The notes below the pieces were generated by a model. It was not told the origin of the DNA. It did no database searches and worked only from the letters and a program-made list of their open reading frames with translations. This document shows, piece by piece, positions 48,010-60,384 of a stretch of DNA of 64,000 nt. The position numbers and the translations under genes are program-made. Source of the stretch: Ceratotherium simum simum (Eukaryota > Chordata > Mammalia > Perissodactyla > Rhinocerotidae); assembly GCF_000283155.1 (NCBI RefSeq), contig NW_004454207.1, forward strand, positions 6,945,065 to 7,009,064, read 5' to 3'. The first letter of the stretch is position 1; every line of letters starts with the position of its first letter.

Positions 48010-50800
48010 GGGTATCTCCTAGTCAAAGCCCATCTGGGAGTCCTCTTTCATCAATGGTGGTAAAGGAGGGGATTTCAGGCCCAGATGGTTTCCCAGAGGA
48101 ATTCTACTAAACCTTCAAAGTCCAGATAATCCCAATGCTCTATAAATTGTCTCACAGCATTGAAAATGAAGTAGAACTTCCCTATTTCTTTTATAAACCT
48201 TTTATGAAGGTTTGATAAATAAATGTGATAAAGAAAAAAAGAAGAAAGGAAGGGAGGGAGGGAACTGCAGACTAATATCACTTATGATTATTGATGCAAA
48301 AATACTAAATGTTAGCAAACAGAACACAATAACACATAAAGAAATTAGTATGCCATGACTAAATGAGATGTATTTCAGGAATGAGAAGTTTGTTCATTAG
48401 GAAATCTATTAGTATCATATACCATATTAATAGATCTAAGGGGAAAAAACCCATATGATTATCTCCATAGATGCTGGAAAGTCTTTACATCAAGTTCAAT
48501 ACCTATTCTTTATAAAAAAGACTGGAGAAAATAGGAATTAAGTGGTACTTCATTAACAAGATAAAATATATATACCTTAGTCCTAAAGCCAGTATCTTAC
48601 TTAATAGGGAAACACTAGAGGTATTTCTGCTAAAATTAAGAACAAGGTAAGGATGCTCATGATCTCTGCTACTAATTAGCCTTATACTAGAGAGATTAAT
48701 CAATGCAATTAGACAAAATAAATCAATTATAGACATAAGAATTGGGAAAGAAGTAAACATATATCTAGTTGCAGATGATATGATACTATACCAGGAAAAT
48801 CCTACAGAATCAATGACAAAACTAACACACAATAAAAGAATTCAGTAAGGTAGCAAGATATAAACACATAAAAATCAATACCCTTCATTTACACAAATGG
48901 TAGCCAATTAGAAGACCTAGTGGCAGAGAAAACTCTATTTACAGAAATAACAAAGAAGATTAAATACTTAGGAATTAATTTACCAGAAATATACAAAACC
49001 TATATGAGAAAAACTTAAAAGCATTCTTAAAAGACACAAAATCAGACTTTCTCAAATGGAAGGAGGTCCTCTGTTCTTAGATAGAATGATTCAGCATTAT
49101 AAACAAGTCAGTTCTCTCTAAGTTAATTTATAAATTTAACACAATCCCAATAAAAATACCAATAAGCTTTTTAAAAAATTAGTTAGACCCATTGATACTA
49201 AAGTTCTTAGGAAGAAACAAACATACAAGAATAGCCAGGAAAACACTGAAAAAGAAAACCTACAAGGGGTAACTAGCCCTACCAGACATTAAAATATCTT
49301 TAAAACCCTTATACTTAACAACAGCATGGTACTGGCACTGACAAATATACCAGTAGAATAGAATACAAAGTCCAGAAATTGACCCAAGTATAAATGAAAA
49401 CATAATATGTGATAAAAGTAGTATCTCAAAACACTGAGGCAAAAGATAGAGTTCTACTTAATGATGCTGGAACAACTGGGTAGCCACTTGGTAAAAGAAA
49501 AAATTTTATAAGTTTCTCAACCTCGGCACTATGGACATTTGGGGTCAGATAATTCTCTGCTGTGGGGGTTGTCCTGCACACTTTGTGATGTTTAGCAGCA
49601 TCCTTGGCTTCTACCCACTAGATGCCAGGAGCACCTTTCCTCCTAGCTTTGACAACCCAAAACATCTCCAGACACTGCCAAATGTCCCCCAGGGGGACAA
49701 AATTGTCCCTGGTTGAGAACCATTTAATTAGATCCATACCTCACGCCATACAGAAGATTAAACTCCAAATGGATCAGGGACCTAAACAAAAAATGAAACC
49801 ATAAAAGTACTAGAAGAAAATAAGGGTGAGTTATCCTTTGGCCTCAGCCTAGGAAAAGGCTTTCTAACTCTGACTCAAAATACAGAGGCAATAAAAGAAA
49901 AGTTGATAAATTTGAACAGTAAATATTTTTGCATGCTCAAACACCATAAACTAAGTCAAAAGACAACCAAAAACTGGGAGAAAATATGTGCAACATATGC
50001 CACAGAGAAAGGACTAATGTCACTAATAGATAAATACCTCTTAAAAACTGAGGGACAAAGAAAGGAACAAAAACCTGGTAGAAAATTGAGAAAAAAGTCT
50101 CGAATAGACAATCCAGAAAAAAACATAAAAATGTTTATTAAACTTAAGAAAAATTATTCAACATCACTCATAATTAGAGAAATGCAAACAACACTGAGAT
50201 ATCACTTACCACCTATTAGATTGGCAAAAATTAAACAATATAACAACATATTCTATTGGTGAACTGGGGGGAAACAGGCACTCACATACATTGCTGATGG
50301 AAATGCAAACTTGGTACAATCTATGTGGAGGGGAATATGGTGACATCTAACAAAACTACATATGTACTTTTTGCCCTAGCAATCCACTCAACATACGCCT
50401 CTAATAATACAAAAAGGTTATTCATTGCAGTGTTGTTTACAATGACAAGATATTGGAAACAGCCAAGGTGCCTACACATAGATGGAGGTATTTAAGAGCT
50501 ATTTGTCCATTAGTGGTATTAGCCCTTTTTCTGTGGTATATGAACGTGTAGTGATGGAATAAACTACAGGACATCCACACAATGGAGTACTATGCAGCTG
50601 TACAAACAATGAGGAAGATCTTTACAAACTAATAGGAGTGATTTCCGTGACGTACTCTTAAGTGAAAAAGGCAAAGCCCCAAATAGTGTCAATAGTATGC
50701 TACCCTTCATGTTAGAAAGAAGGATGTATAAGAAAATATACAGGTATCCACTTATCTGTGTAAAAGAAATAGCCAATTCTGCTATAACACATATGCATCC
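48010..50800 (+). mobile_element. Old L1 ORF2-derived sequence, sense orientation
   Basis: The region starts near GGCCCAGATGGTTTCCCAGA and runs through the RT region (GCAGATGATATGATACTATA, a decayed ADDMILY) to the C-terminal part. There, 49903-50262 keeps a frame with NWEKICATYATEKGLMSLI and [20 protein letters not shown]. Many stops and frameshifts are present. A MER5A-like element interrupts it at 49512-49721. It is in the same orientation as NHS. Confidence 0.85.
49512..49721 (-). mobile_element. MER5A-like hAT element nested in L1
   Basis: GTTTCTCAACCTCGGCACTA on the left and CTGGTTGAGAACCA on the right are inverted ends. The interior CTAGATGCCAGGAGCACC, TCTCCAGACACTGCCAAATG and TCCCCCAGGGGGACAAAATT is the well-known MER5A sequence (minus orientation). 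It is non-autonomous and interrupts old L1 sequence. Confidence 0.9.
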
Positions 50801-51715
50801 CTGAAAATCTCCACACTATGCAAAGTTGCACAATAAAAACTGAAGGGTTTCTGGGGATAACAGGGCACAACCCTCAAAAAACTTCTTCCATGACACACAC
50901 ATGCACAAAAAGATAGGAACTTAATAAAAAAACAGTAGCACAGTTTTACACATTAAATGGTTAAGAAATACATAATACAATAAACGAGTCACTTTACCTA
51001 GAAAAAACCCTAAAGTTTGCTTGTGGAGTGGGTGTTAGAGGGCTGCAGCTTATGAGTTACTGTGAAGAGGTGGAAGGAGGGGTACCTGAAATCAGAGGGA
51101 AGGTTGTAACCCCAGGTGTGGATGGTGTGGCTCCTAACACATGAGTGAACTGAGGGAGCTCGGAGATATTTGAGGTGTGTGCATTTTGTGTATTCTTACA
51201 CAGCTCACAGAAACCTAGAATTTCTCATGCGTGAAATCATGCATAAACAAACACAAAATGCACATTAAGCTCAAATTCTTCTCTAAGATATCAATCACGT
51301 TGGAACAAATTTGCTTTTTCAAAACAAGCATTATAGCAAAACTGACTGTACAGGAAGGATAAACCAGAAACTAATGAGATTGGTTTACCAATAGGCAGTG
51401 GGTGGGAATGGGATAGAAAGAATGGGGGATCGGAAGGAGGTAGGAGGGTCGAGGGAGAGGGACAATTCTTGGAATATATTTTTTGGGTAGCTCTAACTCT
51501 TAGAACCCAGGTAATGTTTCACATACCTCTCCCCCCAATAAATAAATAATTAACATCAACCAGAATGTGAGGAGAACCCAAAATGAAAAACAAACAATAA
51601 CAAATAAACCTAACTATATTACAAATGACTATCAAAACCACACTGAAGGAGGTAGGGAAAATAATAGCTAACCTAAGTAACTTTAGAAAGAAGTATTTTT
51701 GTTTTAACCACAAAT
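50800..51715 (+). repeat. Probable L1 3' untranslated region remnants
   Basis: A segment such as ACTAATGAGATTGGTTTACC followed by GGCAGTGGGTGGGAATGGGA and AGAATGGGGGATCGG resembles the 3' UTR of old L1M elements and continues the L1 upstream. The exact edge is unclear. Confidence 0.5.
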
Positions 51716-51901
51716 ATTTATTGATGGATTGATGAATATAATTTTAAATAGAACAATAAGGCACAACCATGGATTAAAACAGTTTGCTATATTGCCAAAA
51801 GAGGGAAAAGCCATAAACTTAGGAACTTTAAACATACAAGTCAAAGACCCTCGGAGGTACTGAATAGATAAGTATCAATTTTTCCCTTTTATACAATTCC
51901 T

Positions 51902-51934
51902 ATATTATTGGAATATTCTATATTCCAATAATAT
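51902..51934. repeat. AT-rich hairpin (14-bp perfect arms)
   Basis: ATATTATTGGAATA (51902-51915) and TATTCCAATAATAT (51921-51934) are perfect inverted repeats around a 5-nt TTCTA loop. A third partial copy of the arm (AATATTGGAATGAT) follows at once. It could extrude as a cruciform. No function is inferred. Confidence 0.85.
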
Positions 51935-52086
51935 TGGAATGATCCTTCAGACAGAACTCCTCATGCACTTATACTTGAGCCATCCCACCTGGCCACTCCT
52001 CTGTTCCCCACTCTTTTCCCTTCCCTTTGCAGTGGTGTTCTTTAGCCATTCCCTCCCTAAAGAATTGTGTGCACATCTTCCTTCCT

Positions 52087-52124
52087 AAGCAAGCAAGCAA
52101 GCAAGCAAGCAAGCTAGCAAGCAA
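52087..52124. repeat. (AAGC)n microsatellite
   Basis: About nine tandem AAGC units, one of them altered to TAGC. It may lie at or near the 3' UTR end of the CHP1 retrocopy. Confidence 0.85.
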
Positions 52125-53543
52125 TGAGTCAGAGAAAGCCAGCCACGGTCAGATATATGACTGAATAGACTTAGACGTTAGGATGGCAACAGCCTGATTC
52201 AATGAGGTCTAAACTAAGCTGACTTGGGCAAAGAAGCTGCTCTAGCTTGCTGAAAGGTCTATGATGCCACCTCAGGTTGTGCCATCACTGCCAGACCCCG
52301 TGTTTCTAAGAGATTAGCAGTGGTATACACGAGGAGGTAGGAAGCCAATGTAACCAGGCAGGTAATGTGACAGTACAGTCAATGCTTTGGACCTCTACTG
52401 GGAGCTGACTATGGCTTCTAGCATAATCATTTGCCAAATGCAAAAACCTTCAGGACAGTGAGGACGATCTTTAAATCTCTTGGACAGGATAAGTTAGGCA
52501 CCTCCGTACCTCTCATCTTTCTACTTGGAAATGTGAAGTGAAAAACATCCCAGGGCATGCAACACTGAGGCATAAACCATTGCTGCAGAGGTGGGACTAC
52601 AGGAGGCTTTTGGGGTGCCCAGCCTCCTTGTTCAAAAAGCCATGAGAATGTCCCCAAGCATATTGTCAGAGTAGCCATTCTGGTGGTGACAATGCCCCAA
52701 AGCTGAGCAAACCCGCAGGCATATGGCTATTTTCTGAAGAACCAACACTGTACTAACAAGAGTAGCCATATAGGTACTGTACGTGTGCAGAATCAGAGGC
52801 CAGAGGTCAAGTGACCTGGGCAAGCCACCTAGAAGACTTCGCTTGACACCTTTCACATTTCAAGAAGACTATGTCCATTCAGCAGCCCTTTGATGACACA
52901 GCAGAGTGCAGGGGACCAGGAGATTGTCTCATTCTTCTGAGAGAAGTGCTGGTTCCCTAAAAGCTCCTGAGGAGACAACATCCCAGAGGCCATTTATGAG
53001 CGAAGGTAAATAAAAACTGCCAGACCACAGAACCATCTTGTCAAGTTAGACATATATATAACAGGCATAGCCTGGGGTGCCAGGCAGAACAGAGGGGATT
53101 TTGAGGCATAATAAAAATCAGGAAGACTGAAAGATCAAGTGAATGGTAGGTTGAGTGACAGAGAAGCAGGAAGCAAAGGACATATGGAAAAAGTTGAAGG
53201 AGCGTGCTGAAGCCTAACTGCAGAGAAGGCAGCATGGCTACAGTCTACACCCAGTGAAAGAGCTTACTTGGCTGGTTCTTAGCATGAGTCTCTCTCTCAC
53301 TTTCTCAGACTGGATGGATGTGTGGCATTCAGCAGCATAACTGAGGGGGTGATACTTACAAATGGAGAACTGGTGAATGGATACTGAAGAGAAATCGACT
53401 GGGTGTGCCATTCTGTAATGCCCTGTTTACACCAAAGGCAGGTTTGTGTTGACAGAGCACATGTGAGGTTGTCACAAGACAGCATCGTATCTTGGGAGAA
53501 AGGAGATGTACTAGAGAGCAAGGAACAGTTTGGTCTCAGCCTT
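52125..53543 (-). pseudogene. Probable 3' UTR part of the CHP1 retrocopy
   Basis: This continues directly after the stop codon of the CHP1-like sequence on the minus strand, with no recognisable repeat and a more balanced base composition than the surrounding L1 DNA. The parent mRNA has a long 3' UTR, so the retrocopy plausibly extends through here. I could not identify the poly-A remnant or a target duplication, so the left end is a guess. Short open frames on the minus strand within it have no family resemblance. Confidence 0.4.
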
Positions 53544-54129
53544 TTAGTCAAGAAATTGGATGCTCATTTTCTGTTCTATGTCCACCTTCTCCAAAACCTT
53601 AACAAATTCTGCAAAAGTTAGGGTTCCATCCCCATCCTGATCAGCTTCCTGGATGCTCCTGTCTGTGATGCTGCTCAGTTGCTCATCCGAGATATTCACT
53701 CCAACCATCATGCTTAGCACCTGGAATGCTCATTGCGAGGGATCTTATCATCTTTATCCAAATCATATAGTCAGAAAACAAAGTACAGTTTGTTGCTTCA
53801 GCTTTGAGTGCTTCTGGTCCATTCTTATTTTTGTTCTTTGCATTATCTTCAATGGGTCAGAAATGAGCCAAAGTTTTTATGAATCCATGGAAGTTTACCT
53901 GGTCTTCTCCCTCTGGAAAGAAGGCACTGATGAGCTGGTCTCCCAGTGGGTTGATGACAAGTTCTGGAATCCACTGGAAATCTTCCTAGCTGTGGGCCCT
54001 TTTCTAACCTTTGTCCAGGCTGGTGAACCACCTGTGGAGGTGGGTAATCTGATGGTGGGAAAAGCTAGTCTCCTACTGGATTTCCTTGAGCTCTTCCCTC
54101 TGCAGTAATGTGGAGGCCTGAGACTCTAC
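53544..54129 (-). pseudogene. CHP1: Processed pseudogene of CHP1 (calcineurin B homologous protein 1)
   Basis: Read on the minus strand, 586 bp match the whole CHP1 coding region (195 codons) without introns. Recognisable pieces are ASTLL near the start, INPLGD and FFPEGEDQVNF in the middle, [32 protein letters not shown] (an EF-hand loop) and [16 protein letters not shown] at the stop. CHP1 is a myristoylated EF-hand protein that binds Na+/H+ exchangers. Disabling changes are visible: the start ATG has become GTA (which also removes the myristoylation site), codon 19 is TAG, and frameshifts follow. The lack of introns and the position inside NHS on the opposite strand mark a retrocopy. Its 5' UTR may extend to about 54165. 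Confidence 0.9.
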
Positions 54130-54424
54130 CCCCAAGCAGGAGCTCCTCTGGGAACAGCCGTGCCTGAAGCAATAGTAAAAGCTAAAGACAAAAGGAATTG
54201 TACATAAATATTGTACTCTAGTTGGTAAATTTGTTCTTCACAAGAGAGTGAGTTAGAAATTATGAAATTACTTTATGTGTATAATAGGATTGAGCAAATA
54301 AATAAATATGTTGTGGATAATGACAGTTTGTCACTGTTGGAGAAAGGAGTTACAAATAAGAAAAGGGGATGGTCTAGAATGAATCCTGTGGTGTTGGATT
54401 AGAATCTAAAGTATCAATACAAAT

Positions 54425-54545
54425 TCATACATATATTCTCTCTCACACACATACATACATATATACATGTATATGCAGATGGCTAGGCATAAAATAAATA
54501 TGTATATATGTGCATGTATGAGTATACAAATGTATATTTCCTAGC
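54425..54545. repeat. Imperfect (ACAT/ATGT)n tract
   Basis: An alternating purine-pyrimidine tract of CACACATACATACATATATA type and its imperfect continuation TATGTATATATGTGCATGTA. It is a decayed microsatellite. Confidence 0.75.
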
Positions 54546-54949
54546 TCTGTCATCTGAGAGGGCTTTAGAAGCAATGACACTCTAGTAACATTGAGCACAT
54601 CTAGTGCCCAGATCTTGTTGCTCAAAAAATAATAGGGAGCATTAGGGAAAGAGGGCACAGGAGCCAACTTGAAGGAGCTCCCAATGGCCAAACGTGGGAC
54701 ACTTTGAGCAATAATATAAATAATGATAGTAATGGATTATAACACAGAGAATAAAATAAATATCCACGAGTCTATACTGATATAAGTAAAATTGGGATAA
54801 GTAAATAAATACATGGGGGTGGGGTAGCTCTTCCTTAAAGAAGAATTCTAATTAATAAATGTAAAAGTATTGATGGAAATTTTAAAAATCACTGTTAGCT
54901 AAATACAACAGTAACAATTTTTGTAGGCAATAATCATCAAAGGATGCTA

Positions 54950-55626
54950 AAATAAGTTGGGTGAAATTATGTTGAGAAATATGATGTTTGCATAGTCTCA
55001 AAGTTTCTCCCCACAAGATACTTATTGATTACAAAGAGAAAATAGTAGCTTCAGCTGCAGAAACCTGACAAACACCGTCTTAACCAAGTGATCAAAGTTA
55101 ACCTCCCCAGTAATAGGGCACGCCTATATATGAACCTCCTGATGTGATGCATTGAGATGACACTTCTGTGGGATTCTTTCCAAAAATGTGTAACCTCAAT
55201 CTAATCAAAAGAAAACATCATACAACCACAAACTGAAGGACACTCTAGAAAATAATTGGCCAGTTGACACTCTTCAAAAGTGTCAAGGTCATGAAAGACA
55301 AAGATTGAGGGACTATCACAAATTGAAGGAGACTAAGGAGATTTGACAACTAAATGCAATGTGGGATCCTAGATTGGATCCTGGACCAGAAAAAGGGTAT
55401 TAGTGGGAAAACTGGCAAAATCCAAATAAGGTTAATAGATTAGTTAATAGTATTAAACAATGTTAATTTCCTGGTTTCAATAAATGTACTACGGTTATAT
55501 AAGATGTTAACATTAGGAAAAGCTGAATAAAGAGTATATGGGAACTCTCTCTACTATTTTTACAACTTCTGTATAAGTATAAAATTATTTCAAAATAGAA
55601 AGTTAAAATATATATATATATATACC
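54950..55626 (+). mobile_element. Old L1-type 3' end, sense orientation
   Basis: GACACTCTTCAAAAGTGTCA, AGGTCATGAAAGACAAAGAT, ATGCAATGTGGGATCCTAGA, AAATGTACTACGGTTATATA and the closing AAAATTATTTCAAAATAGAA are the characteristic 3' end of ancient L1 (L1ME-like) elements. A TA dinucleotide tract (55607-55624) follows in place of the poly-A tail. Confidence 0.8.
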
Positions 55627-58559
55627 TTTAGCTGTGGATATTTCACAGTTCCTGGGTCGGGACTTATATCCCAGTGCTATAACAGATATATGGCTTCAGG
55701 AGAAGGTAAGTTCAACCAGGAAATGCTTAGTTCAGAATTTCTTTACTTTAACTAGCAAAATTTAGAAGACCACAGAGAATCTAATCTGATTAGAAGTTGC
55801 CATGGTGTATGACACTTTGGCCCCTAATGCCACAGGTTCCCATTTCAGAGTGTGGAGTCAGTTTGTCATAGCAGTTCGCCCTCTGCTGAATGGAATGTCT
55901 AGCTCATCTGTTCTCATCAGTCAGGTCCCTTGATCCAGGCCCAGATCTGCAAATACTTGGGACATGCACCTGCTCTTCCCCTGCACACACCTAAGGCAGG
56001 CATTTCCAATAGATTATAACACTCTTTCTAACATAGTCCACACAGCTACTACCGATCAGAGTCGGCACCTGAGCTGAAACATTTCCTATTGCTGCGTTCA
56101 GCCTGCAGTCAGGTCCATGGGGACCCTTGATGTCTAAGTCCCTGCTTAGATTCTGATGTCTAGACAGACAGGCACAGAAGTCACCCTTCCTCAAATGTGG
56201 TGAGAGACTCCAGCAGTCTCACCAAGCGTCCCTCTCCAAGCCTCTTCAGTGATCCAGAGGTAGAATGTCTAATGGTGTCTATGGTATTGGATGAAGATGC
56301 TTGACATGAGATGGAGCCCTATGGAAAAAGTTGATCAGGTTCCAGAGGAACACTGAGGCCTAAATCTTTATCATCAGGATTGACAGTTAACTCATTCCAG
56401 CATATTGTGTTCACAGTTATATTCTTTGTCAGACTTGATAAAATTAGCCAAGAAAGGATATCAGGGATTCTTTGTCATTTCATAGCCTGATAGTGGTTTT
56501 TTAACTTATCACACTGTGGCATCCAGGGATTTTAAGATAAAAGACTGTCAAATCATACTTTTCTTCTTACCAAGGAGATGCATTTGAAGGACAGGGGACA
56601 TACCAACAGCCTCATTGGGAAGTAAATGGAGGAAAATCATTCAAACTAGGACCCAGACCTCCTTGGTCATAGTCCAGAGCTATAAACAATGAGCATGTTT
56701 ACTCTTTCATTTTCTATTAAGAGGAAAAGACTAGGTCTTACAAGAAAGCAACTTTTGAGAAAAACTAAACTAGCTTACAGAAGAATTAGAAGACTGAGAA
56801 TGGAGTTCTAAGCCAGGAGAGAGGATTAAAGACTAGAGCTGGCAGGAGGGGTATTTCAATAGTATTTGACCTGCCCTGGGTAGACTTTCTCACTGCCTCA
56901 CTCTCTCTCCCATCCCCAGCTCTGTCTTCTCTTATCCAGCCTCTCCCCTCCTTCCCTGTCGCCATGGGTCCACATTAGAGATTTTTGATATTCTATTGGT
57001 TTATAAGAGCTGAGACTGGGAAACGCTGATCAAGCCTTTCCTTTGCTATAAAAGAATTACATATACCACAGTGTCCTAGACAGGTCTCGTTTTGCTTTTA
57101 TAAAATATCTTCATAATTTGCAAGCTCTCCCAGAAGTATTCTGTTGTTCTATAACCTGTCTCAAAATGGTTCTGTCCATCCAAATTAAGTCTCTCTTGCT
57201 TCAGCATAGGTCCCTTTATCTCATCTAGTTTGCTCCTTTAAACCAGTTAAGAAAAATTCTAACCTTGGTATAAGAATCTTTGACATACAAATTCTTCCCT
57301 AATCCTAAACCTTTAGTTCCTCCATTCTGCCTAAAGAAATAAGTTCAAATCAGCCCAACTCTCCAGCCTCTGTACAACCTGGTCCTAACTTACCTTTTCA
57401 GATGAATGTCCCACAAATCCTTTGCATAGACCCTAGACCTCAGCCAAACCAAACTGCATGTGCTTCTCTAGAAAATATCCTGCACTCTCAAAACCATATC
57501 TCCACTTGGAATGCCCTTTCTCCCATTGTGGCCTCTCATTTACTCCTTTATTTTGAAAAAAATTAACCAAGCACCTACTATTAATGTACTAGAGGGATAC
57601 AAAAATGAGTGAGACAATCTCTGCTATCCAGAATACATGGATACTAGAAGAAATTATATGGTATTGAATATAAGGTGTTAATACCTAACTGGTATGTGGT
57701 ATTAGAATGGGGTCGGGTGTTAGGATTAAACTTCACGGTAAAGGTAGCATCTGAGAAGGCCTTGAAGGTTGGTGCAGAATTTTGATATGAATTCTGGGAG
57801 GAAAGGGATTACAGGCTGAAGAAACCACGAGAGCAAGCACACAGGGGCAGGAGAAAATGGAGTGCGTATACATGAATTCAAATATTTTGGTTTGGCTGCA
57901 GTGCTTCGAAAGACCAGATCTTGAAGGATCTTGAATGTCAGACTACAAAGTTTGAATTTATTCCATAGGCATGGGAAATTCTTGAAGGTTTTTGAGTACG
58001 GAAATAACATGATCAGAAAAAGTAGTGCTTTATGAAGATAGCAGGCCATACATGTATAGGATTGACTTCCTCGAGTTCTAGAGGATCTTTCTTGGGATAG
58101 TAGGGAGAGAAGAGTCTGACATTAGTTTCAAATATAAGATTACAGGAGTGGCGATGCCTATCATACTCCCCATTTAACTCATCTGTCTGGTCTTTGCAGA
58201 AGGTAGACAAATCTTGGAGACTAGCTCTAAGTAGCTTGTGACTTTAATTGTAGCTGCTGTTACAATATGGTATTTTTCTTGGAGCAAATCAGCACAGCAC
58301 CTAGCATGTGGAATGATACAGCTATTGACCCCAGCAAATACTTTTTCCCTCTATACCCATTTTCAAGGGTCACCAGAAGCAGTTTGTTTTTTAGACTGTG
58401 TCAGCTCTCCTGTTCTCTACCATAATCTGCAGAGATCACTATCATCTTGACACCCCCATGGAACATCAAACTGGTTCATATTTTCCTCATTGGACTGAGG
58501 AACTGGAAGTAGATGCCTCAGACACAAGCAAGCCAGGGCTGAAAGCCTGGTACCATGTA

Positions 58560-58800
58560 CTTTATCAGTCAGGGTCCAATCAGGAAAACAAAAACCACAC
58601 CAGTTATTTTTACAGAGAGAATTCAATATAGGGATGGTATAATGAGACTGACATGGCAAATGGGAAACTGAGGTAACACAGAGATAGTGACGGCAGAAAG
58701 TAGCTGACATTCCTAGGGTAGAACCTAATAGGGAGAAGCTGGCAAAAAAGAAATGTTGTTTGCAGATTCCCAGTATCACAGAGCAGAGTATGGAAGAATA
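58560..58800 (+). repeat. Old interspersed repeat related to the 16199 element
   Basis: TATCAGTCAGGGTCCAATCA, then GGAAAACAAAAACCACACC and AGAGAATTCAATATAGGGAT, is a common start of old mammalian LTR-like repeats. It resembles the beginning of the element at 16199. The class is uncertain. Confidence 0.45.
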
Positions 58801-59059
58801 GATTTGGAGCTGACAGACAATAGCTTAATAGCCAGCATAATAGCTAATGAAAGCATTAGCCAGTGAGTCTGGTTTACATTAAATATTGTGAGAAATAAAG
58901 AAAATTCCTTGTTGCAGATTTTAGTTTTGGAATTCTTTCTTTCTTTTTAAAACATTAGCCTGGCTGTGGAACAGCCAATAAAATTACTTCTCTGTACACA
59001 TCATTACAGAATATTCTCAGGTTGACATTCTCTTGCATGCCTGAGACATTTCACTGTTC

Positions 59060-59435
59060 AAAGTATAAGCAGACAATGGAATACTACTCACAATAAAAAG
59101 GAACGAATTTCTGACACGCACAACAACTTGGATGGATCTCAAGGCATGATGCTGAGTGAAAGAAGCCAGTCTCATAAGGTATGATTCCATTGATATGACA
59201 CTTTCAAAAAGACAAAACTATAGTGATGGAGAACAGATTAGTGGTTGCCAGGGGCTAGGAGTTGGGGAAGACTGTGACTATAAAGGGACAGCATGGGGGA
59301 CTTTTGGGGGAAAATGGAAATGTTCTGAATCCTGACCATGGTAGGGTTACATGAGTCTATGCATGTGATAACATTCATAGAGCTATACTCAAAAAAAGAG
59401 TCAATTAAAAAAAGAAAAAAAAAACAAGGAAAAAA
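59060..59435 (+). mobile_element. L1 3' end, sense orientation, with A-rich tail
   Basis: GCAGACAATGGAATACTACT, AACAACTTGGATGGATCTCA, GTTGCCAGGGGCTAGGAGTT and a tail of AAAAAAAGAGTCAATTAAAA followed by an A-rich run. This is a typical old L1 3' end with a retained poly-A. Confidence 0.85.
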
Positions 59436-60384
59436 GTAAAGGCAGAATGTGCATGGCTTATGTGTGAGAAGGTCTTATCTTTTTATATGTTTAAAAACTT
59501 TGCTGTGGTGAGGTCAAGTATGATGCTACTGAGCCTTTGCCACATCTGGCCTGAGTTACGAGGGAAAAGCGTCACTTGGAGTGAGACCAAATGTGGAGCA
59601 TCTCTTCAGTCACGGCGCACCTCCGAACCCCCAGCTGAGGGCCAGGCACGGAGGGTGAGGGAGGAACTCTGCCCACACCTCTGGGCTGTCCTGGGACTCA
59701 CGCTGCCAGCAACTCTGATTTGGGTGAGGGTATTTATGCTATTTGTACAAGAAGGAGTTCAAAGCCTCCTTCTTCCCTGCACTTCAAAGCCTGGCCTGCC
59801 TTTTCCCCACTCATGTCTTTTATTTGGTGCTAGCAACCTTTGAGGACTGACGAGCTGAGTGGCCTTTGGCAGTGACCCGACTAATTGGCAAAGCTGGCAC
59901 AGAGGATGAATAAGATACTCACTGGCATCAACATCACAGTGATCAGGGTCCAGTGGGCCTTGTTCTGTGTATTTCTTGACAGGCCAGAGCAATTCTGTGA
60001 ATAAACCACTGAGCGGCAGCAGAAAGTGTTCTCCCCCCGCCACCCCAGCCTCCCTGGAGCCCTCTTTTCCATTCACGTGGGGACTACTTTCCACACATAC
60101 CTCAAAATATAATTTTGTTATGTTCTACACATTTAAATTGCTTCGTTAACAGAACACCATTAAAAAAAGTGTTCCTGAACTTTAAAATACATAAAATAAT
60201 TTTGCATTCCATCACCCTAAGAATTTTCGTTCAGTCGCAGCTGAGATCAAAAGGAGAGAGATTCTTTGCAGTTACACACTGTCTCGCAGAAAGCCTCTCT
60301 TTGGGTAAAACTGCACCATTGCCATTGCCACTGCCGTTCAAGCTCTGCTTACTAGAGGCTGATCTTATACCCAAAATGTCTATC

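Noticed and set aside
49903..50262. A 119-codon + strand open frame
   Set aside because: Its sequence (for example [18 protein letters not shown]) is decayed L1 ORF2 C-terminus, not a host gene.
52087..52124. Tandem AAGC units as a possible CRISPR-like array
   Set aside because: These are uninterrupted 4-bp units with no spacers, in a mammalian genome; a plain microsatellite.
53653..54108. A 151-codon + strand open frame
   Set aside because: It is the reverse-strand shadow of the CHP1 retrocopy; the recognisable protein is on the minus strand.
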